Part shown: one piece after another, positions 23,551 through 36,515 of the stretch
Layout of the letters: each line of letters starts with the position of its first letter
Position numbering within the stretch: position 1 is the stretch's first letter
DNA from: Streptomyces coelicoflavus
GTDB lineage: Bacteria > Actinomycetota > Actinomycetes > Streptomycetales > Streptomycetaceae
DNA: 39,673 bases
Assembly: GCF_003112555.1 (NCBI RefSeq)
Contig: NZ_BEWB01000001.1
Coordinates: forward strand, 1-39,673
Direction: 5' to 3'
Program-made: the position numbers and the translations under genes
The notes under the pieces: generated by a model
What the model was told of the DNA's origin: nothing
What the model saw: only the letters and a program-made list of their open reading frames with translations
The model's database searches: none

Positions 23551-24969
23551 GTGCCCGAACTGTCGGCGGCCGGCGCACCGCAGGCCGCCACCGGGAGCCT
23601 GCTCGCGGCGGTGGCCCTGATCCTCGCCGCGGCCGCGCTGTTCTCCCGGCTGGCCCGGTGGGTGCGCCAGCCGGCCGTCGTCGGCGAGATCGTCGCCGGA
23701 CTCGCCCTGGGCCCCAGCCTCCTCGGACTGCTGCCGGGGGACCCGGTCGCCCTGCTGTTCCCCGCGGACGTCCGGTCCGCCCTGGAGGTGCTGGCGCACC
23801 TGGGCCTGGTGCTCTTCATGTTCGGCGTCGGCTACCAGTTCGACGCCGGTCGTCTCAGAGGGCACGGGCGTCAGGTCGTGGCGACCTCGCTGGCGTCGCT
23901 GACGCTGCCGTTCGCCCTCGGTGCCGGGCTCGCGTGGGTGCTGCGGCCCTGGTTCGTCACGGAGGAGATGAGTACGTCCGGACTCCTGGTGCCCGCCCTC
24001 TTCCTGGGAGCGGCCCTGTCCATCACGGCGTTCCCCGTACTGGCCCGGATCATCGTCGAACGTGGCTGGCGAAGACGCCGCACCGGAGCCGTGGCCCTCG
24101 CCTGCGCGGCGATCCAGGACGTGCTGGCCTGGGGCGTGCTGGCGGTGGTCGTCGCACTGGCCAAGAGCACGGGGCCCTGGCCGGTGGCCCGGATGGCGCT
24201 CGTCTGCGGCGTGTTCGTGCTCGGTCTGCTCGTGCTGGTGCGTCCCGGACTGAACTGGCTGCTGGCCCCCGGACGGCGCTGGTCCGGCGGCCCCGTCAAC
24301 CACGCCGTCCTGGTGGTGGGCCTGCTGCTGAGCGCGTGGGCCACCGAGGCGATGGGCCTGCACGCCGTCTTCGGCGCCTTCGCCTTCGGCGCGGTCGTGC
24401 CGCGCCGGCGGATCGACGCCGCCACCCCCGAGGTGCCCGAACGCATCGAACAGACCAGCCTGTTGCTGCTGCCCGTCTTCTTCGTCGTCACCGGGCTCTC
24501 GGTGGACGTCTCGGGACTGGGTGGCCGCGGTCTGCTCATCCTCCTGGCCGTGCTGGCGGTGGCCTGCGTCGGAAAGTTCGCCGGGGCCGCGGGAGCGGCC
24601 CTGCTGACCGGCGCCACCCGGCGGGAGGCCGCGACGCTGGGGGTGCTGCTCAACACCCGGGGCCTGACCGAGCTGATCATCCTCAACGTCGGTCTCGCGC
24701 TGGGCGCCCTGGACAGCCGGATGTTCACCGCGCTGGTGATCATGGCGGTCGCCACCACCGTCATGACCGGCCCGTTGCTGGCGCTCCTGGGCCCGGCCGG
24801 CGACGACGGCGGACGGAGAGCGGCCTCGTCCCGGGTGCTGCGTTCTCCTCCCGGAGCCGGGACGGATTCTCATCACGGCGGTGGAAGACCGCGCCCCACC
24901 GGACCTTTTAGCGTGACGCCCGGTTCATCCGAATCACCCGCACATTCCGTGGAGAACGAGAGGAGTTGA
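23551..24969 (+). CDS. CPA2-family cation/proton antiporter
   Basis: A 472-aa membrane antiporter with about 12 segments. Landmarks: RQPAVVGEIVAGLALGPSLLG near residues 38-58, GAALSITAFPVLARII, AIQDVLAW with the ion-binding-region Asp, and GLTELIILNVGLALG. Antiporters of this type recur in type II polyketide clusters, where they are thought to support self-protection or pH balance, without firm proof. It starts at GTG 23551. About 40 C-terminal residues are hydrophilic and low-complexity, and that segment of DNA also carries the promoter-like motif for the halogenase. Confidence 0.92.
   Translation: MPELSAAGAPQAATGSLLAAVALILAAAALFSRLARWVRQPAVVGEIVAGLALGPSLLGLLPGDPVALLFPADVRSALEVLAHLGLVLFMFGVGYQFDAGRLRGHGRQVVATSLASLTLPFALGAGLAWVLRPWFVTEEMSTSGLLVPALFLGAALSITAFPVLARIIVERGWRRRRTGAVALACAAIQDVLAWGVLAVVVALAKSTGPWPVARMALVCGVFVLGLLVLVRPGLNWLLAPGRRWSGGPVNHAVLVVGLLLSAWATEAMGLHAVFGAFAFGAVVPRRRIDAATPEVPERIEQTSLLLLPVFFVVTGLSVDVSGLGGRGLLILLAVLAVACVGKFAGAAGAALLTGATRREAATLGVLLNTRGLTELIILNVGLALGALDSRMFTALVIMAVATTVMTGPLLALLGPAGDDGGRRAASSRVLRSPPGAGTDSHHGGGRPRPTGPFSVTPGSSESPAHSVENERS
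24878..24914 (+). promoter_or_regulatory. promoter-like motif before the halogenase (shared 12-mer)
   Basis: GCGGTGGAAGAC (24878-24889) is followed after 19 bp by TAGCGT (24909-24914), inside the 3' end of the antiporter gene and about 57 bp before the halogenase start. It matches the motif before the TcmI cyclase and may start a second transcript for halogenase and minimal PKS genes. Confidence 0.42.
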
Positions 24970-24970
24970 A

Positions 24971-29091
<4,121 letters not shown>

Positions 29092-29095
<4 letters not shown>

Positions 29096-30342
29096 GGGCG
29101 AGTCGCGCCTTCATCACCGGCCTCGGCGTCGTCGCGCCGACCGGAGTGGGCACCACCGAGCACTGGGAGAACTCCCTGCGGGGAGCGTCCGGCATCGCCG
29201 CCCTGCCCGAGCCCGGCGGGGGCGGCCACCCCGCCCCCGTGCGCACGGCCGGTCAGGTGTCCGGCTTCGACGCCGACGCGTTCGTCGACAGCCGGCTGGC
29301 GGTGCAGACCGACCGGGGCACGTGGATGGCGCTGGCCGCCGCCCGGCTGGCCCTGGACGACGCCCGGCTCACGCCGGACCAGGAGTTCCCCTTCGACCTG
29401 TCCGTGGTGACCGCCGCCGGATCGGGCGGCAACGCCTTCGGCCAGCGGGAGATCCAGGCGCTGTGGAGCCAGGGGCCGCGCAAGGTCAGCGCCTACCAGT
29501 CGATCGGCTGGTTCTACGCGGCGAGCACCGGCCAGATCTCCATCCGGCACCAGCTCAAGGGCGCCTGCGGCGTCCTGGTGTCGGACGGCGCGGGCGGCAT
29601 CGACGCCCTCGCCCAGGCCCACCGACTGATCCGGCGGCGGACCGGTGCCGTCCTGGTCGGCGGCACGGAGGCCCCGCTGTCCCCGTACGCGCTGGTCTGC
29701 CAGTCCGACCAGTACGGCATCAGCCGCGACCCGGACCCGTGCACCGCCTACCGGCCCTTCGGCGGCGCGGGGTTCGTGCCCGGCGAGGGCGGGGCGATGC
29801 TGATGGTCGAGTCCGAGGAACGGGTGCGCCGCCGTGGCCTGCGGGTCTACGCCGAGATCCGGTCGACCGCAGCCACCCACGACGGCTGGGACCCGGCCGA
29901 GCCGCCCCCGGACGGCACGCAGTTCACCCGCGCGGTCCGCGAGGCCCTGCGCCGGGCCGACTGCACTCCCGACGACATCGACGTGGTCTTCGCCGACGGC
30001 GCGGGCACGGCGGTGGGGGACCGCCAGGAGGCCGACATGATCCGGGCCGTGTTCGGCGGGCGCCCCGTCCCGGTCACCGTCCCCAAGACCATGACGGGAC
30101 GGCTGTGCAGCGGCGGTGCGTCACTGGACCTCGCCTGGGCCGCCCTGGCCCTCACCCACCGGGTGATCCCCCCGTCGGTGAACCTGGACCCCGCCGCGGA
30201 GTACGCCGACCTCGACCTGGTCCTCTCGCCCCGGGAGGCCCCCGAGCTGCACACCGCCCTGGTGGTGGCGCGCGGCACCGGCGGCTTCAACGCGGCTGCG
30301 GTGCTGCGCGGGCCGGCCGGGGCGGGGACGGACACCGGATGA
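29092..30342 (+). CDS. type II PKS ketosynthase beta / chain length factor
   Basis: A 416-aa ketosynthase-like partner that sets chain length. The active-site cysteine is absent: VSDGAGGID aligns with STGCTSGID of KS-alpha, giving Gly166 at the catalytic position. Most chain length factors have glutamine there, linked to malonyl-ACP decarboxylation for priming. The dimer interface and fold motifs look intact (GGTEAPLSPYAL, FGGAGFVPGEGG). ATG 29092 overlaps the KS-alpha stop. Confidence 0.96.
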
Positions 30343-31634
30343 GGGACGCGGGACTGCGGGCCCTGCGGCGGCCGAACTTCCGGTGCTGGTTCGTCCATCT
30401 GTCCCTCAGCAGCTCCGCGCTGTGGGTGCACTGGCTGGCGCAGGACTGGCTGGTACTGGAACTGACCGACGGCTCGGGCACCGCGCTCGGCGTCGTCACG
30501 GCCCTGCAGTTCGTTCCCTTCCTCGTCCTCGGCCCGCTGTGCGGCGTGGTCGCCGACCGCTACCCGAAGTGGGCCACCGTCGTGGCCACCCAACTCGCCA
30601 CCGGTCTCGGCGGGCTGGTCCTCGGCCTCCTGGTGGCCGCCGGAGCCGTCGAACTCTGGCACGTCTTCGCGATCGCCTCGCTGATGGGTGCCTGCAACGC
30701 GCTGTGGCAGCCCACGGCCCAGGCGTTCGTGCCCGAGACCGTGCCGTCGCGGGACCTGGGCAGCGCGGTGGCCCTGTGCGCGGGATCGTTCAACGTCACC
30801 CGCCTGCTGGGCGCGGGGGCCGGCGGGCTGTTCATCGGGTTCTGGGGCACCGGTCCCGTACTCCTCGTCGCGGGGCTCGTGATCGCGGCCTCGGTGTGGC
30901 CGCTGCTCCGCATGGACCGGGCCGCCCTCACGCCCGGTCCGCGTGCCACGGGTGGACGCCTCGTGCGCGGCGGCCTCGCCTACGTCCGCGGGCATCGAGA
31001 GATACGGCTGGTGCTGGCCGTGGTCGGCGTCGTCGCCGCCTTCGGTCTCAACTCCCAGCTGGTCATCACCCTGATCGGCACCCAGGAGTTCGGCGGCGGA
31101 CCGGGACAGCTGGGGCTGCTCGGCGCCTGCATGGCCGTCGGCTCGCTCGCCGGTGCCGCGGTCGCGGCCACCACCTCCTCCGTGACCCTGCGCAGGCTGG
31201 TGACGTGCGCCCTCCTCTTCTGCGGGGTGCAGCTGCTCGCGGCCCTGTCGCCGTCCCTGTGGGTGTTCGCCGTGCTGATGGCGGCGGTCGGCGCGACCCA
31301 GCTCGCCTTCGTCTCCACCGCCGCCACCTACGTGCAGTTCGCCACCACGCCGGTGGTGCGCGGCCGGGTCATGGCCGTCTACCTGATGGTGTTCCTCGGC
31401 AGCCGCCCCCTCGGGGCCTACCTGATGGGCTGGGCCGCCGACACCTGGAACGCGCCGGCGGCCGTCGCCGCGCAGACGGGCGCCGCCACCGTGCTGACCG
31501 TGGCCGCGGTCGCCGCCCTGCGCCAGCGCCTCGACGCCGAGGCCGGCCCCGACCCCGAACCGGCCGTTCCCCCGAAGGGGAGCCCGGAGGAAAGTCCACA
31601 GGGCAACCCAACGGAAGGAAGACCGCATGTCTGA
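30339..31634 (+). CDS. MFS exporter of the polyketide cluster
   Basis: A 431-aa MFS protein of the enterobactin-exporter/MFS-3 type: RRPNFRCWFVHLSLSSSALW, loop signature GVVADRYPKWATVV, about 12 hydrophobic segments, and a hydrophilic charged tail (about 405-431). Likely exports the finished compound alongside the MMPL pump. ATG 30339 overlaps the KS-beta stop; its own stop overlaps the PIG-L start by 8 bp. Substrate inferred only from context. Confidence 0.9.
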   Translation: MRDAGLRALRRPNFRCWFVHLSLSSSALWVHWLAQDWLVLELTDGSGTALGVVTALQFVPFLVLGPLCGVVADRYPKWATVVATQLATGLGGLVLGLLVAAGAVELWHVFAIASLMGACNALWQPTAQAFVPETVPSRDLGSAVALCAGSFNVTRLLGAGAGGLFIGFWGTGPVLLVAGLVIAASVWPLLRMDRAALTPGPRATGGRLVRGGLAYVRGHREIRLVLAVVGVVAAFGLNSQLVITLIGTQEFGGGPGQLGLLGACMAVGSLAGAAVAATTSSVTLRRLVTCALLFCGVQLLAALSPSLWVFAVLMAAVGATQLAFVSTAATYVQFATTPVVRGRVMAVYLMVFLGSRPLGAYLMGWAADTWNAPAAVAAQTGAATVLTVAAVAALRQRLDAEAGPDPEPAVPPKGSPEESPQGNPTEGRPHV

Positions 31635-32379
31635 CCTCTCGTCCACGCCGGCGCCCGTCCGGGACGGTACGGCCGGTGACCACTTCTCGATGCTGCCCGG
31701 CCCCGACGTGCTCGTGATCGCCCCGCACCCGGACGACGAGACGCTGGGCTGCGGCGGCACCATCGCCCGGCTCGCCGCCGCCGGCCACCGCGTCCACGTC
31801 CTCGCGGTCACCGTCCGCGTCGGCCGCATGTGGGGCGGGCACAGCGACGGCGACGTACGGACCTCCGAGTTCAAACTGGCCTGCTCCGCGCTCGGCGTCA
31901 CCTCCGCGGAACTCGCCTGGCGGGACGAGGAGGGCAGCCTCGACATCACCACCCGCCAGCGCGACCTGGTCAACCTCATCGAGCGGGACTCCGCCGTGTC
32001 CCTCGCCGCGGTGCGCCCGGCGACCGCCCTGATCCCGGCGGCCGGCGGTTTCCACCAGGACCACCAGGCCGTCCACCGGGCGGCGTTCGCGGCCTGCCGG
32101 GTGCACAGCCCCGACCTCAAGCCGACCCCCCGCGCGGTGCTCGGGTACAGCGGGGCGGAAGAGGCCTGGTCCTCCCACGCGGAGCCCTGGCGGGTGCACG
32201 TCGACATCTCGGCGCACTGGGAGGCGAAGGAGGAGGCCCTGCGCGCCTACGGCACCCAGATGCGGCCCGACGGCAATCCGCGCAGCATCGCCCAGGTCCG
32301 CCGCGTGGACGCGGCGGCGGGCGGCGCTCTCGGCATGCGGTACGCCGAGACCTTCGTCCCCTACCGGCTGTCGGTCTGA
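31627..32379 (+). CDS. PIG-L (LmbE) family N-acetylglucosamine deacetylase
   Basis: A 250-aa zinc-dependent deacetylase. The signature VIAPHPDDETLGCGG supplies His34, Asp36 and Asp37, and FHQDHQAVH (143-150) supplies further metal and catalytic residues. Family members remove acetyl from GlcNAc residues in mycothiol, GPI anchors and glycopeptide antibiotics. It stands directly before a glycosyltransferase; together they suggest that an N-acetylhexosamine-type sugar is attached and then deacetylated to a free amine, as in MshA/MshB logic. Confidence 0.92.
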   Translation: MSDLSSTPAPVRDGTAGDHFSMLPGPDVLVIAPHPDDETLGCGGTIARLAAAGHRVHVLAVTVRVGRMWGGHSDGDVRTSEFKLACSALGVTSAELAWRDEEGSLDITTRQRDLVNLIERDSAVSLAAVRPATALIPAAGGFHQDHQAVHRAAFAACRVHSPDLKPTPRAVLGYSGAEEAWSSHAEPWRVHVDISAHWEAKEEALRAYGTQMRPDGNPRSIAQVRRVDAAAGGALGMRYAETFVPYRLSV

Positions 32380-32385
32380 GCACGG

Positions 32386-32432
32386 GAAGCACCGGACACC
32401 GAAGCACCGGACAGACCGGACAGACCGGACAT
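32386..32432 (+). repeat. short tandem repeats between deacetylase and glycosyltransferase genes
   Basis: GAAGCACCGGACA occurs at 32386-32398 and 32401-32413; it runs into three tandem 9-mers ACCGGACAG, ACCGGACAG, ACCGGACAT (32406-32432). They fill most of the 71-bp gap before the glycosyltransferase. Confidence 0.85.
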
Positions 32433-32450
32433 CAAGGAATCGGACACCAG

Positions 32451-33659
32451 ATGAGAATCCTGTTCACCTGCGTGCCGGGCATCGCCCACCTGCACGCCAT
32501 GGCCCCCCTGGCCCGGGCGGCCGAGCGGGCCGGGCACACCGTCCTCGTCGCCACCGCGCCCTCCTTCCGGGAGCACTTCACGGCTCGCCGGATCCCCGCC
32601 GTGGGGGCGGGAGCCGACTGGTCCCAGGCGGACCCCGACTCGCTGCCCGAGTTCCACCGTCACGGCGGGGACGGACAGTTGGCGGCGTTCGCCGAGGTCG
32701 CCACGCGCGGCATGGTCGACGACCTGTCGGGCGTGATCGACGAGTTCAAGCCCGACCTCGTCGTCCGCGACGCCCTGGAGTTCGGGGGCTGGGCGGCGGC
32801 GGAGCGGGCCGGGGTCCCTCTCGCCTGCTTCACCCCCGGCATGGGGGCCGAGCGCAACGTCATGCTGGCGATGGCCGGCGAGGCGGTGTCCTCGCTCGCG
32901 GAACGCTACGGCCTGGAGCCCGACCCCGAACTGCGCAGGCTCTACGGCTACCTCTACCTGCACCGCAGGCCACGCGTCCTCGACTTCCCCTTCGGAGAGC
33001 CCTATCCCCAGGAGTTCCGCTACTGCCCCCCGGAGTTCGACCGGGCGGGGCAGAGCCGGGACCCGGACCCGGACCGGGACCTGCCGGGCTGGGTCGGCGA
33101 GTTGGGCGACCGGCCGGTCGTGCACCTGTCCCTGGGCACCACCTTCGTGCGGAGCGACGCGGGCCGCCGGGTCATCCGGACCGTCGTCGAGTCCCTCGCC
33201 GGCGACGACGTCGACCTGGTGGTCGGCACGGGCCGCGGCTCGGACCCGGAGAGCTTCGGCGCCCTGCCCGCGAACACCCGGCTCGTGCCGTACATCGACC
33301 ACCGGGTCTTCCTCGCGCACTGCTCGGTCTTCATCAACCAGGCCGGCTACACCTCGGTGCTCAACGGCATCGCGCACGGCCTGCCGATGCTCACCCTCCC
33401 GCTGGGCGCCGACCAGCCGGTGGTGGGCATGAACCTGGCCAACCTGGGGATGGGCCTCTGCTGCACCAACGCGTCCAAGGGCCCCTTCCCGGTGCTCGAC
33501 CCCGAGCGCCTCGACCCCGCCGCCGTCCGGTCGGGCGTCCGCCGGCTGCTGGCCGAGGAGGGCTTCGGCCGCGCCGTCCGGCGGGTCCGGGACGAGTTCC
33601 GGGCGCTGCCGCGTCTGGACGGCGTCGTGCACCGGCTGACGGAGGTGGTGCGGCCGTGA
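32451..33659 (+). CDS. GT1-family glycosyltransferase
   Basis: A 402-aa UGT-like enzyme. The N-terminal acceptor domain begins MRILFTCVPGIAHLHAMAPL; the C-terminal donor domain contains VHLSLGTTF, LVPYIDHRVFLAHCSVFINQ, then GYTSVLNGIAHGLPMLTLP and GADQP, as in antibiotic glycosyltransferases of the CalG/GtfA type. The usual catalytic-region HGG-x-GT loop reads NQAGYTSV, an altered version. It should transfer the uronic-type sugar made through the cluster dehydrogenase onto the aglycone. No deoxysugar genes are present. Coupled to the flavin reductase by GTGA. Confidence 0.92.
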   Translation: MRILFTCVPGIAHLHAMAPLARAAERAGHTVLVATAPSFREHFTARRIPAVGAGADWSQADPDSLPEFHRHGGDGQLAAFAEVATRGMVDDLSGVIDEFKPDLVVRDALEFGGWAAAERAGVPLACFTPGMGAERNVMLAMAGEAVSSLAERYGLEPDPELRRLYGYLYLHRRPRVLDFPFGEPYPQEFRYCPPEFDRAGQSRDPDPDRDLPGWVGELGDRPVVHLSLGTTFVRSDAGRRVIRTVVESLAGDDVDLVVGTGRGSDPESFGALPANTRLVPYIDHRVFLAHCSVFINQAGYTSVLNGIAHGLPMLTLPLGADQPVVGMNLANLGMGLCCTNASKGPFPVLDPERLDPAAVRSGVRRLLAEEGFGRAVRRVRDEFRALPRLDGVVHRLTEVVRP

Positions 33660-34231
33660 CGGTACCCACCGGTGCCGCGCGCACCGCCGTCGACGTGCCC
33701 GTGGACGACGCCCGCGCACTGCGCCGTGTCCTCGGCCGGTTCGCCACCGGCGTCGCCGTGGTGACCGCGATGACCCCGCACGGCCCGCGGGGCATGACGG
33801 TCAACTCCTTCGCGTCGGTCTCGCTCGACCCCCCGCTGGTGCTGTTCGCGGCGGCGCGGTCCTCCTTGCAGCACGCGGCGTTCGCCCGGCCCGGGCCGTT
33901 CGCGGTGCACGTCCTGGGCGAGGACCAGCGAGCGGTGTCCGCCCGCTTCGCCGCACCGGGCCTGGACCGCTTCGGCGGTCAGGAGTTCGTGCCCGGCGAG
34001 GACGGCACCCCGCTGCTGCCGGACGCCCTCGCGGTACTGGAGTGCCGGTCCGAGCAGGTGGTGCGCGCCGGCGACCACGACATCGTCGTGGGGCGGGTCG
34101 GGAGGGCCACCAAGGCGGTGGACGGACCGGCCGTGCGGCCCCTCCTCTACTACGGCGGCTCCTACCGGAGGGTGAGCGAGGAGTGGGACGAGTACGACGG
34201 GGACATCGACTGGTCCCCCCTGCTCCTGTAG
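33656..34231 (+). CDS. flavin reductase (FMN/FAD-binding split-barrel)
   Basis: A 191-aa NAD(P)H:flavin oxidoreductase: RRVLGRFATGVAVVTAMTPH, GMTVNSFASVSLDPPLVLFA, HAAFARPGPFAVHVLGEDQ. It supplies free reduced flavin to a partner, here most likely the FAD halogenase in the same operon. GTG 33656 overlaps the glycosyltransferase stop. It is the last clear biosynthetic gene and marks the probable right end of the cluster. Confidence 0.93.
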   Translation: MTVPTGAARTAVDVPVDDARALRRVLGRFATGVAVVTAMTPHGPRGMTVNSFASVSLDPPLVLFAAARSSLQHAAFARPGPFAVHVLGEDQRAVSARFAAPGLDRFGGQEFVPGEDGTPLLPDALAVLECRSEQVVRAGDHDIVVGRVGRATKAVDGPAVRPLLYYGGSYRRVSEEWDEYDGDIDWSPLLL

Positions 34232-34234
34232 TGT
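34229..34234 (+). promoter_or_regulatory. possible -10 box of a leaderless padR transcript
   Basis: TAGTGT at 34229-34234, across the flavin-reductase stop, lies 8 bp before the padR ATG. No ribosome site precedes that ATG, so a leaderless mRNA is plausible. Confidence 0.4.
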
Positions 34235-34242
34235 GGCTATCT

Positions 34243-34584
34243 ATGAGGGCTGAAGTGCTGAAGGGCCACCTGGAGGGGATGATCCTGGCCGTCCTCGAGT
34301 CCGGTCCGACCTACGGGTACGCGGTCATCGAGACGCTGCGGGAGCGCAGCGACGGCGAGGTGTCGCTGCCGTCCGGCACGATCTACCCGGCCCTGCGCCG
34401 CCTGGAGAGCGCCGGCCTCGTCTCCAGCGGCTGGAGCGAGGTCGGGGGACGACGGCGCCGGACCTACGAACTGACGCCCTCCGGGGTCGAGGCGCTGAAG
34501 GAACGGCGCCAGGCCTGGCACCGTGCCGCCGAAGTGATCACCGGCGTAATGGGGGGACCGGGGACATGGACCGTCTCGACCTGA
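34243..34584 (+). CDS. PadR family transcriptional regulator
   Basis: A 113-aa winged-helix regulator: KGHLEGMILAVLESGPTYGY, LPSGTIYPALRRLESAGLVS, and the beta-wing GGRRRRTYELTPSG. It overlaps the downstream membrane-protein gene by 19 bp; PadR genes paired with such permease-prefix proteins are common in actinobacteria, and the pair usually regulates itself. Whether it belongs to the biosynthetic cluster or to the core genome is open. Confidence 0.92.
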   Translation: MRAEVLKGHLEGMILAVLESGPTYGYAVIETLRERSDGEVSLPSGTIYPALRRLESAGLVSSGWSEVGGRRRRTYELTPSGVEALKERRQAWHRAAEVITGVMGGPGTWTVST

Positions 34585-35282
34585 CCGACGACCCCGGCCC
34601 GACCGACGGCCCCGGCCCGATCGACGACTACCTCCGGGACGTCGCGGTGCGTCTGTGCGGACCGCGAAGGTGGCGCGAGGAGATCGTCGAGGAGGTGCGG
34701 GACGGCCTGGCCGAGACGGCGGCCGCCTGCCGTGAGCAGGGCATGAACCCGACGGCGGCACAGCGGACCGCGATCGCCGAGTGGGGCAGCGCCCGGGTGG
34801 TGGCCGGGGCCTACGCCCGCGCCGCGCTGCACGCCACCGGCAAGCGGGTCGGCACGGTGGTGCTGCTCGGCGTGCCCCTCCTGGTGGCGACCTGGTGGGC
34901 GGTGCTCTCCCAGCGCGTGCGCGACCCCTTTCCGCAGCCCTCGCCGGGCGTCGAGGTCGCGGCGAACGTGCTGGGCGTCTCGGCCCTGTTGACCGTGGTG
35001 GGCGCGCTGCTGGCATGGGTGTTCTCCAAGGGCGTGCGCAGTCTGGCCCGGCACAACAGCGAGCGATGGCGCTACCGGGCGTCGGTGACGGCGGTGATCT
35101 GCATGGGCGCCGCGATGTCCGTGACCCTCACGGTGCAGATCGCCCAGGCGCTCGTGGACCCGCGCTCCGTGGCCTGGCCCTGGCTGGCCCTGCCGCTCGG
35201 CAGTTCGGCGCTCGTGGGCGCGGCGCTGCTCACGGAGGGACGGCGGTTGGTCGTCGCGCGGCGCATGTGGGCGGCGGGCTGA
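34566..35282 (+). CDS. permease-prefix-type membrane protein paired with PadR
   Basis: A 238-aa protein. The soluble N-terminus (DYLRDVAVRLCGPRRWREEI, VEEVRDGLAETAAACREQG, GMNPTAAQRTAIAEWG) is the permease-prefix domain often encoded with PadR regulators. Four hydrophobic segments follow (about 93-110, 138-158, 177-197, 205-225). It has no transport signature. Starts at ATG 34566 inside the padR 3' end. Function unknown. Confidence 0.82.
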   Translation: MDRLDLTDDPGPTDGPGPIDDYLRDVAVRLCGPRRWREEIVEEVRDGLAETAAACREQGMNPTAAQRTAIAEWGSARVVAGAYARAALHATGKRVGTVVLLGVPLLVATWWAVLSQRVRDPFPQPSPGVEVAANVLGVSALLTVVGALLAWVFSKGVRSLARHNSERWRYRASVTAVICMGAAMSVTLTVQIAQALVDPRSVAWPWLALPLGSSALVGAALLTEGRRLVVARRMWAAG

Positions 35283-35405
35283 CGGTCCGGAGCCGCACCG
35301 GGGTTCGCGCCTGCCCGGCGGTACCGCCCCGCCCCGTCCCGTGCGAGACTGCCCCGGTTGCGGAAGTGAACGGGGTGGCGTGAGCCGGTCAGGGGGAGCA
35401 GCGGG

Positions 35406-36383
35406 ATGAGCAAGCGGCAGACGCAGAAGATGCTGGAGCTGATGGCGAGCGGGGAGCCGGTCCAGCTCACCAGCCGGATGTCCTCGGTGAAGAAGCTCGC
35501 CACGCTCGCCTTCGTCGCCCAGCAGTTCGGCTACGAGTACGCCGACGTCCGCCAGAGCGGCGGGAACAACACCGCGCTCACCATGCTGCTCGTCCCCGAC
35601 CCGAGCCCGCAGGCCCGCACCCGGGCCGCGCAGAACTGGGCGCAGTACCCGAACGCTGGTGACGGCGTGTCGCTGCCGCCGCTCGTGCCGGACGCCTTCG
35701 AACTCCTCAAGGCGCGCATCAACTTCGATCGCACCGGCAAGAACGCCCAGAAGAACATGGGCTACGGCGCGCTCGGCGGCACCGTCGCGTGCGTGGTCAT
35801 CGCCTTGCGCGAGGGCGGCTCGTCCGACGACTTCCTCCTCTCCGGGATCATCTGGGTGGTCCTCATGGCGGCCCTCGGCATCGGCTTCCTCGTCACCCGC
35901 AAGCGCAACGCCAAGTTCGCGGCCCGGCTGCAGGCCGCCGGGTTCGTGCCGATGGCCGACGAGACGGGACGGGTGCGCTACCTGCCGCCGGGTGGTCAAC
36001 TGCCGGGGCACGGGAACCCGTTCGGCGCCGCGCCCGGCGGCTACGGACAGCCGGCCCCCGGCCAGTACGCCGCCCAGCCGCCGCAGCAGCAGCCGTACGG
36101 CGGGCCGCAGCAGGGCGGGCAGCCGTACGCGCCGCAGCAGGCCCCGCAGGCGCAGCAGCCCTACGCGCCCTCGCAGGCCCAGCAGCCCTACCCGCCGCAG
36201 CAGGCCCCGCAGCCGTACGCCCAGCCGCCGCAGCAGCAGCCGTACGCGCCCCAGCCGCCGCAGGGGCAGCCGTACGCGCCCCCGCAGCCGCAGGGGCAGC
36301 AGCCCCACCCGCAGCAGCCCTACCCGCCGCAGGGCTACCCGCAGCAGAACCCGCACTGGCAGCCCCAGCCGCCGCAGGGCTGA
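35406..36383 (+). CDS. membrane protein with Pro/Gln/Tyr-rich C-terminal repeats
   Basis: A 325-aa protein. The N-terminal 115 residues are a soluble region (KRQTQKMLELMASGEPVQLT, VAQQFGYEYADVRQSG) without a recognised family. Two hydrophobic segments follow (about 120-137 and 146-165, with VTRKR after the second). The last 125 residues are PYAPQQ/QQPYPPQ repeats, probably disordered and cytoplasmic. It appears to be core genome, next to narK. Function not known. Confidence 0.8.
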   Translation: MSKRQTQKMLELMASGEPVQLTSRMSSVKKLATLAFVAQQFGYEYADVRQSGGNNTALTMLLVPDPSPQARTRAAQNWAQYPNAGDGVSLPPLVPDAFELLKARINFDRTGKNAQKNMGYGALGGTVACVVIALREGGSSDDFLLSGIIWVVLMAALGIGFLVTRKRNAKFAARLQAAGFVPMADETGRVRYLPPGGQLPGHGNPFGAAPGGYGQPAPGQYAAQPPQQQPYGGPQQGGQPYAPQQAPQAQQPYAPSQAQQPYPPQQAPQPYAQPPQQQPYAPQPPQGQPYAPPQPQGQQPHPQQPYPPQGYPQQNPHWQPQPPQG

Positions 36384-36390
36384 CCGCGAT

Positions 36391-36420
36391 CTCTCACCCC
36401 GGGGCCGTGCCGGGTGAGAG
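36391..36420 (+). terminator. hairpin after the Pro/Gln-rich protein gene
   Basis: CTCTCACCC (36391-36399) and GGGTGAGAG (36412-36420) form a perfect 9-bp stem. No T-tract follows. Confidence 0.55.
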
Positions 36421-36515
36421 CGACGTTCCCTCCCGGTCATCCACAGCCCCACCGGCGCGAAACGCGTCCTGCCTAGCGTCGGGTCCACCGAGCTGTGGAG
36501 CACCGTGGAGGCGCG

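Noticed and set aside
35983..36383. PQ-rich coding repeat as a possible CRISPR or satellite array
   Set aside because: Repeat units vary, follow codon frame and encode PYAPQQ-type motifs; there are no uniform spacers.
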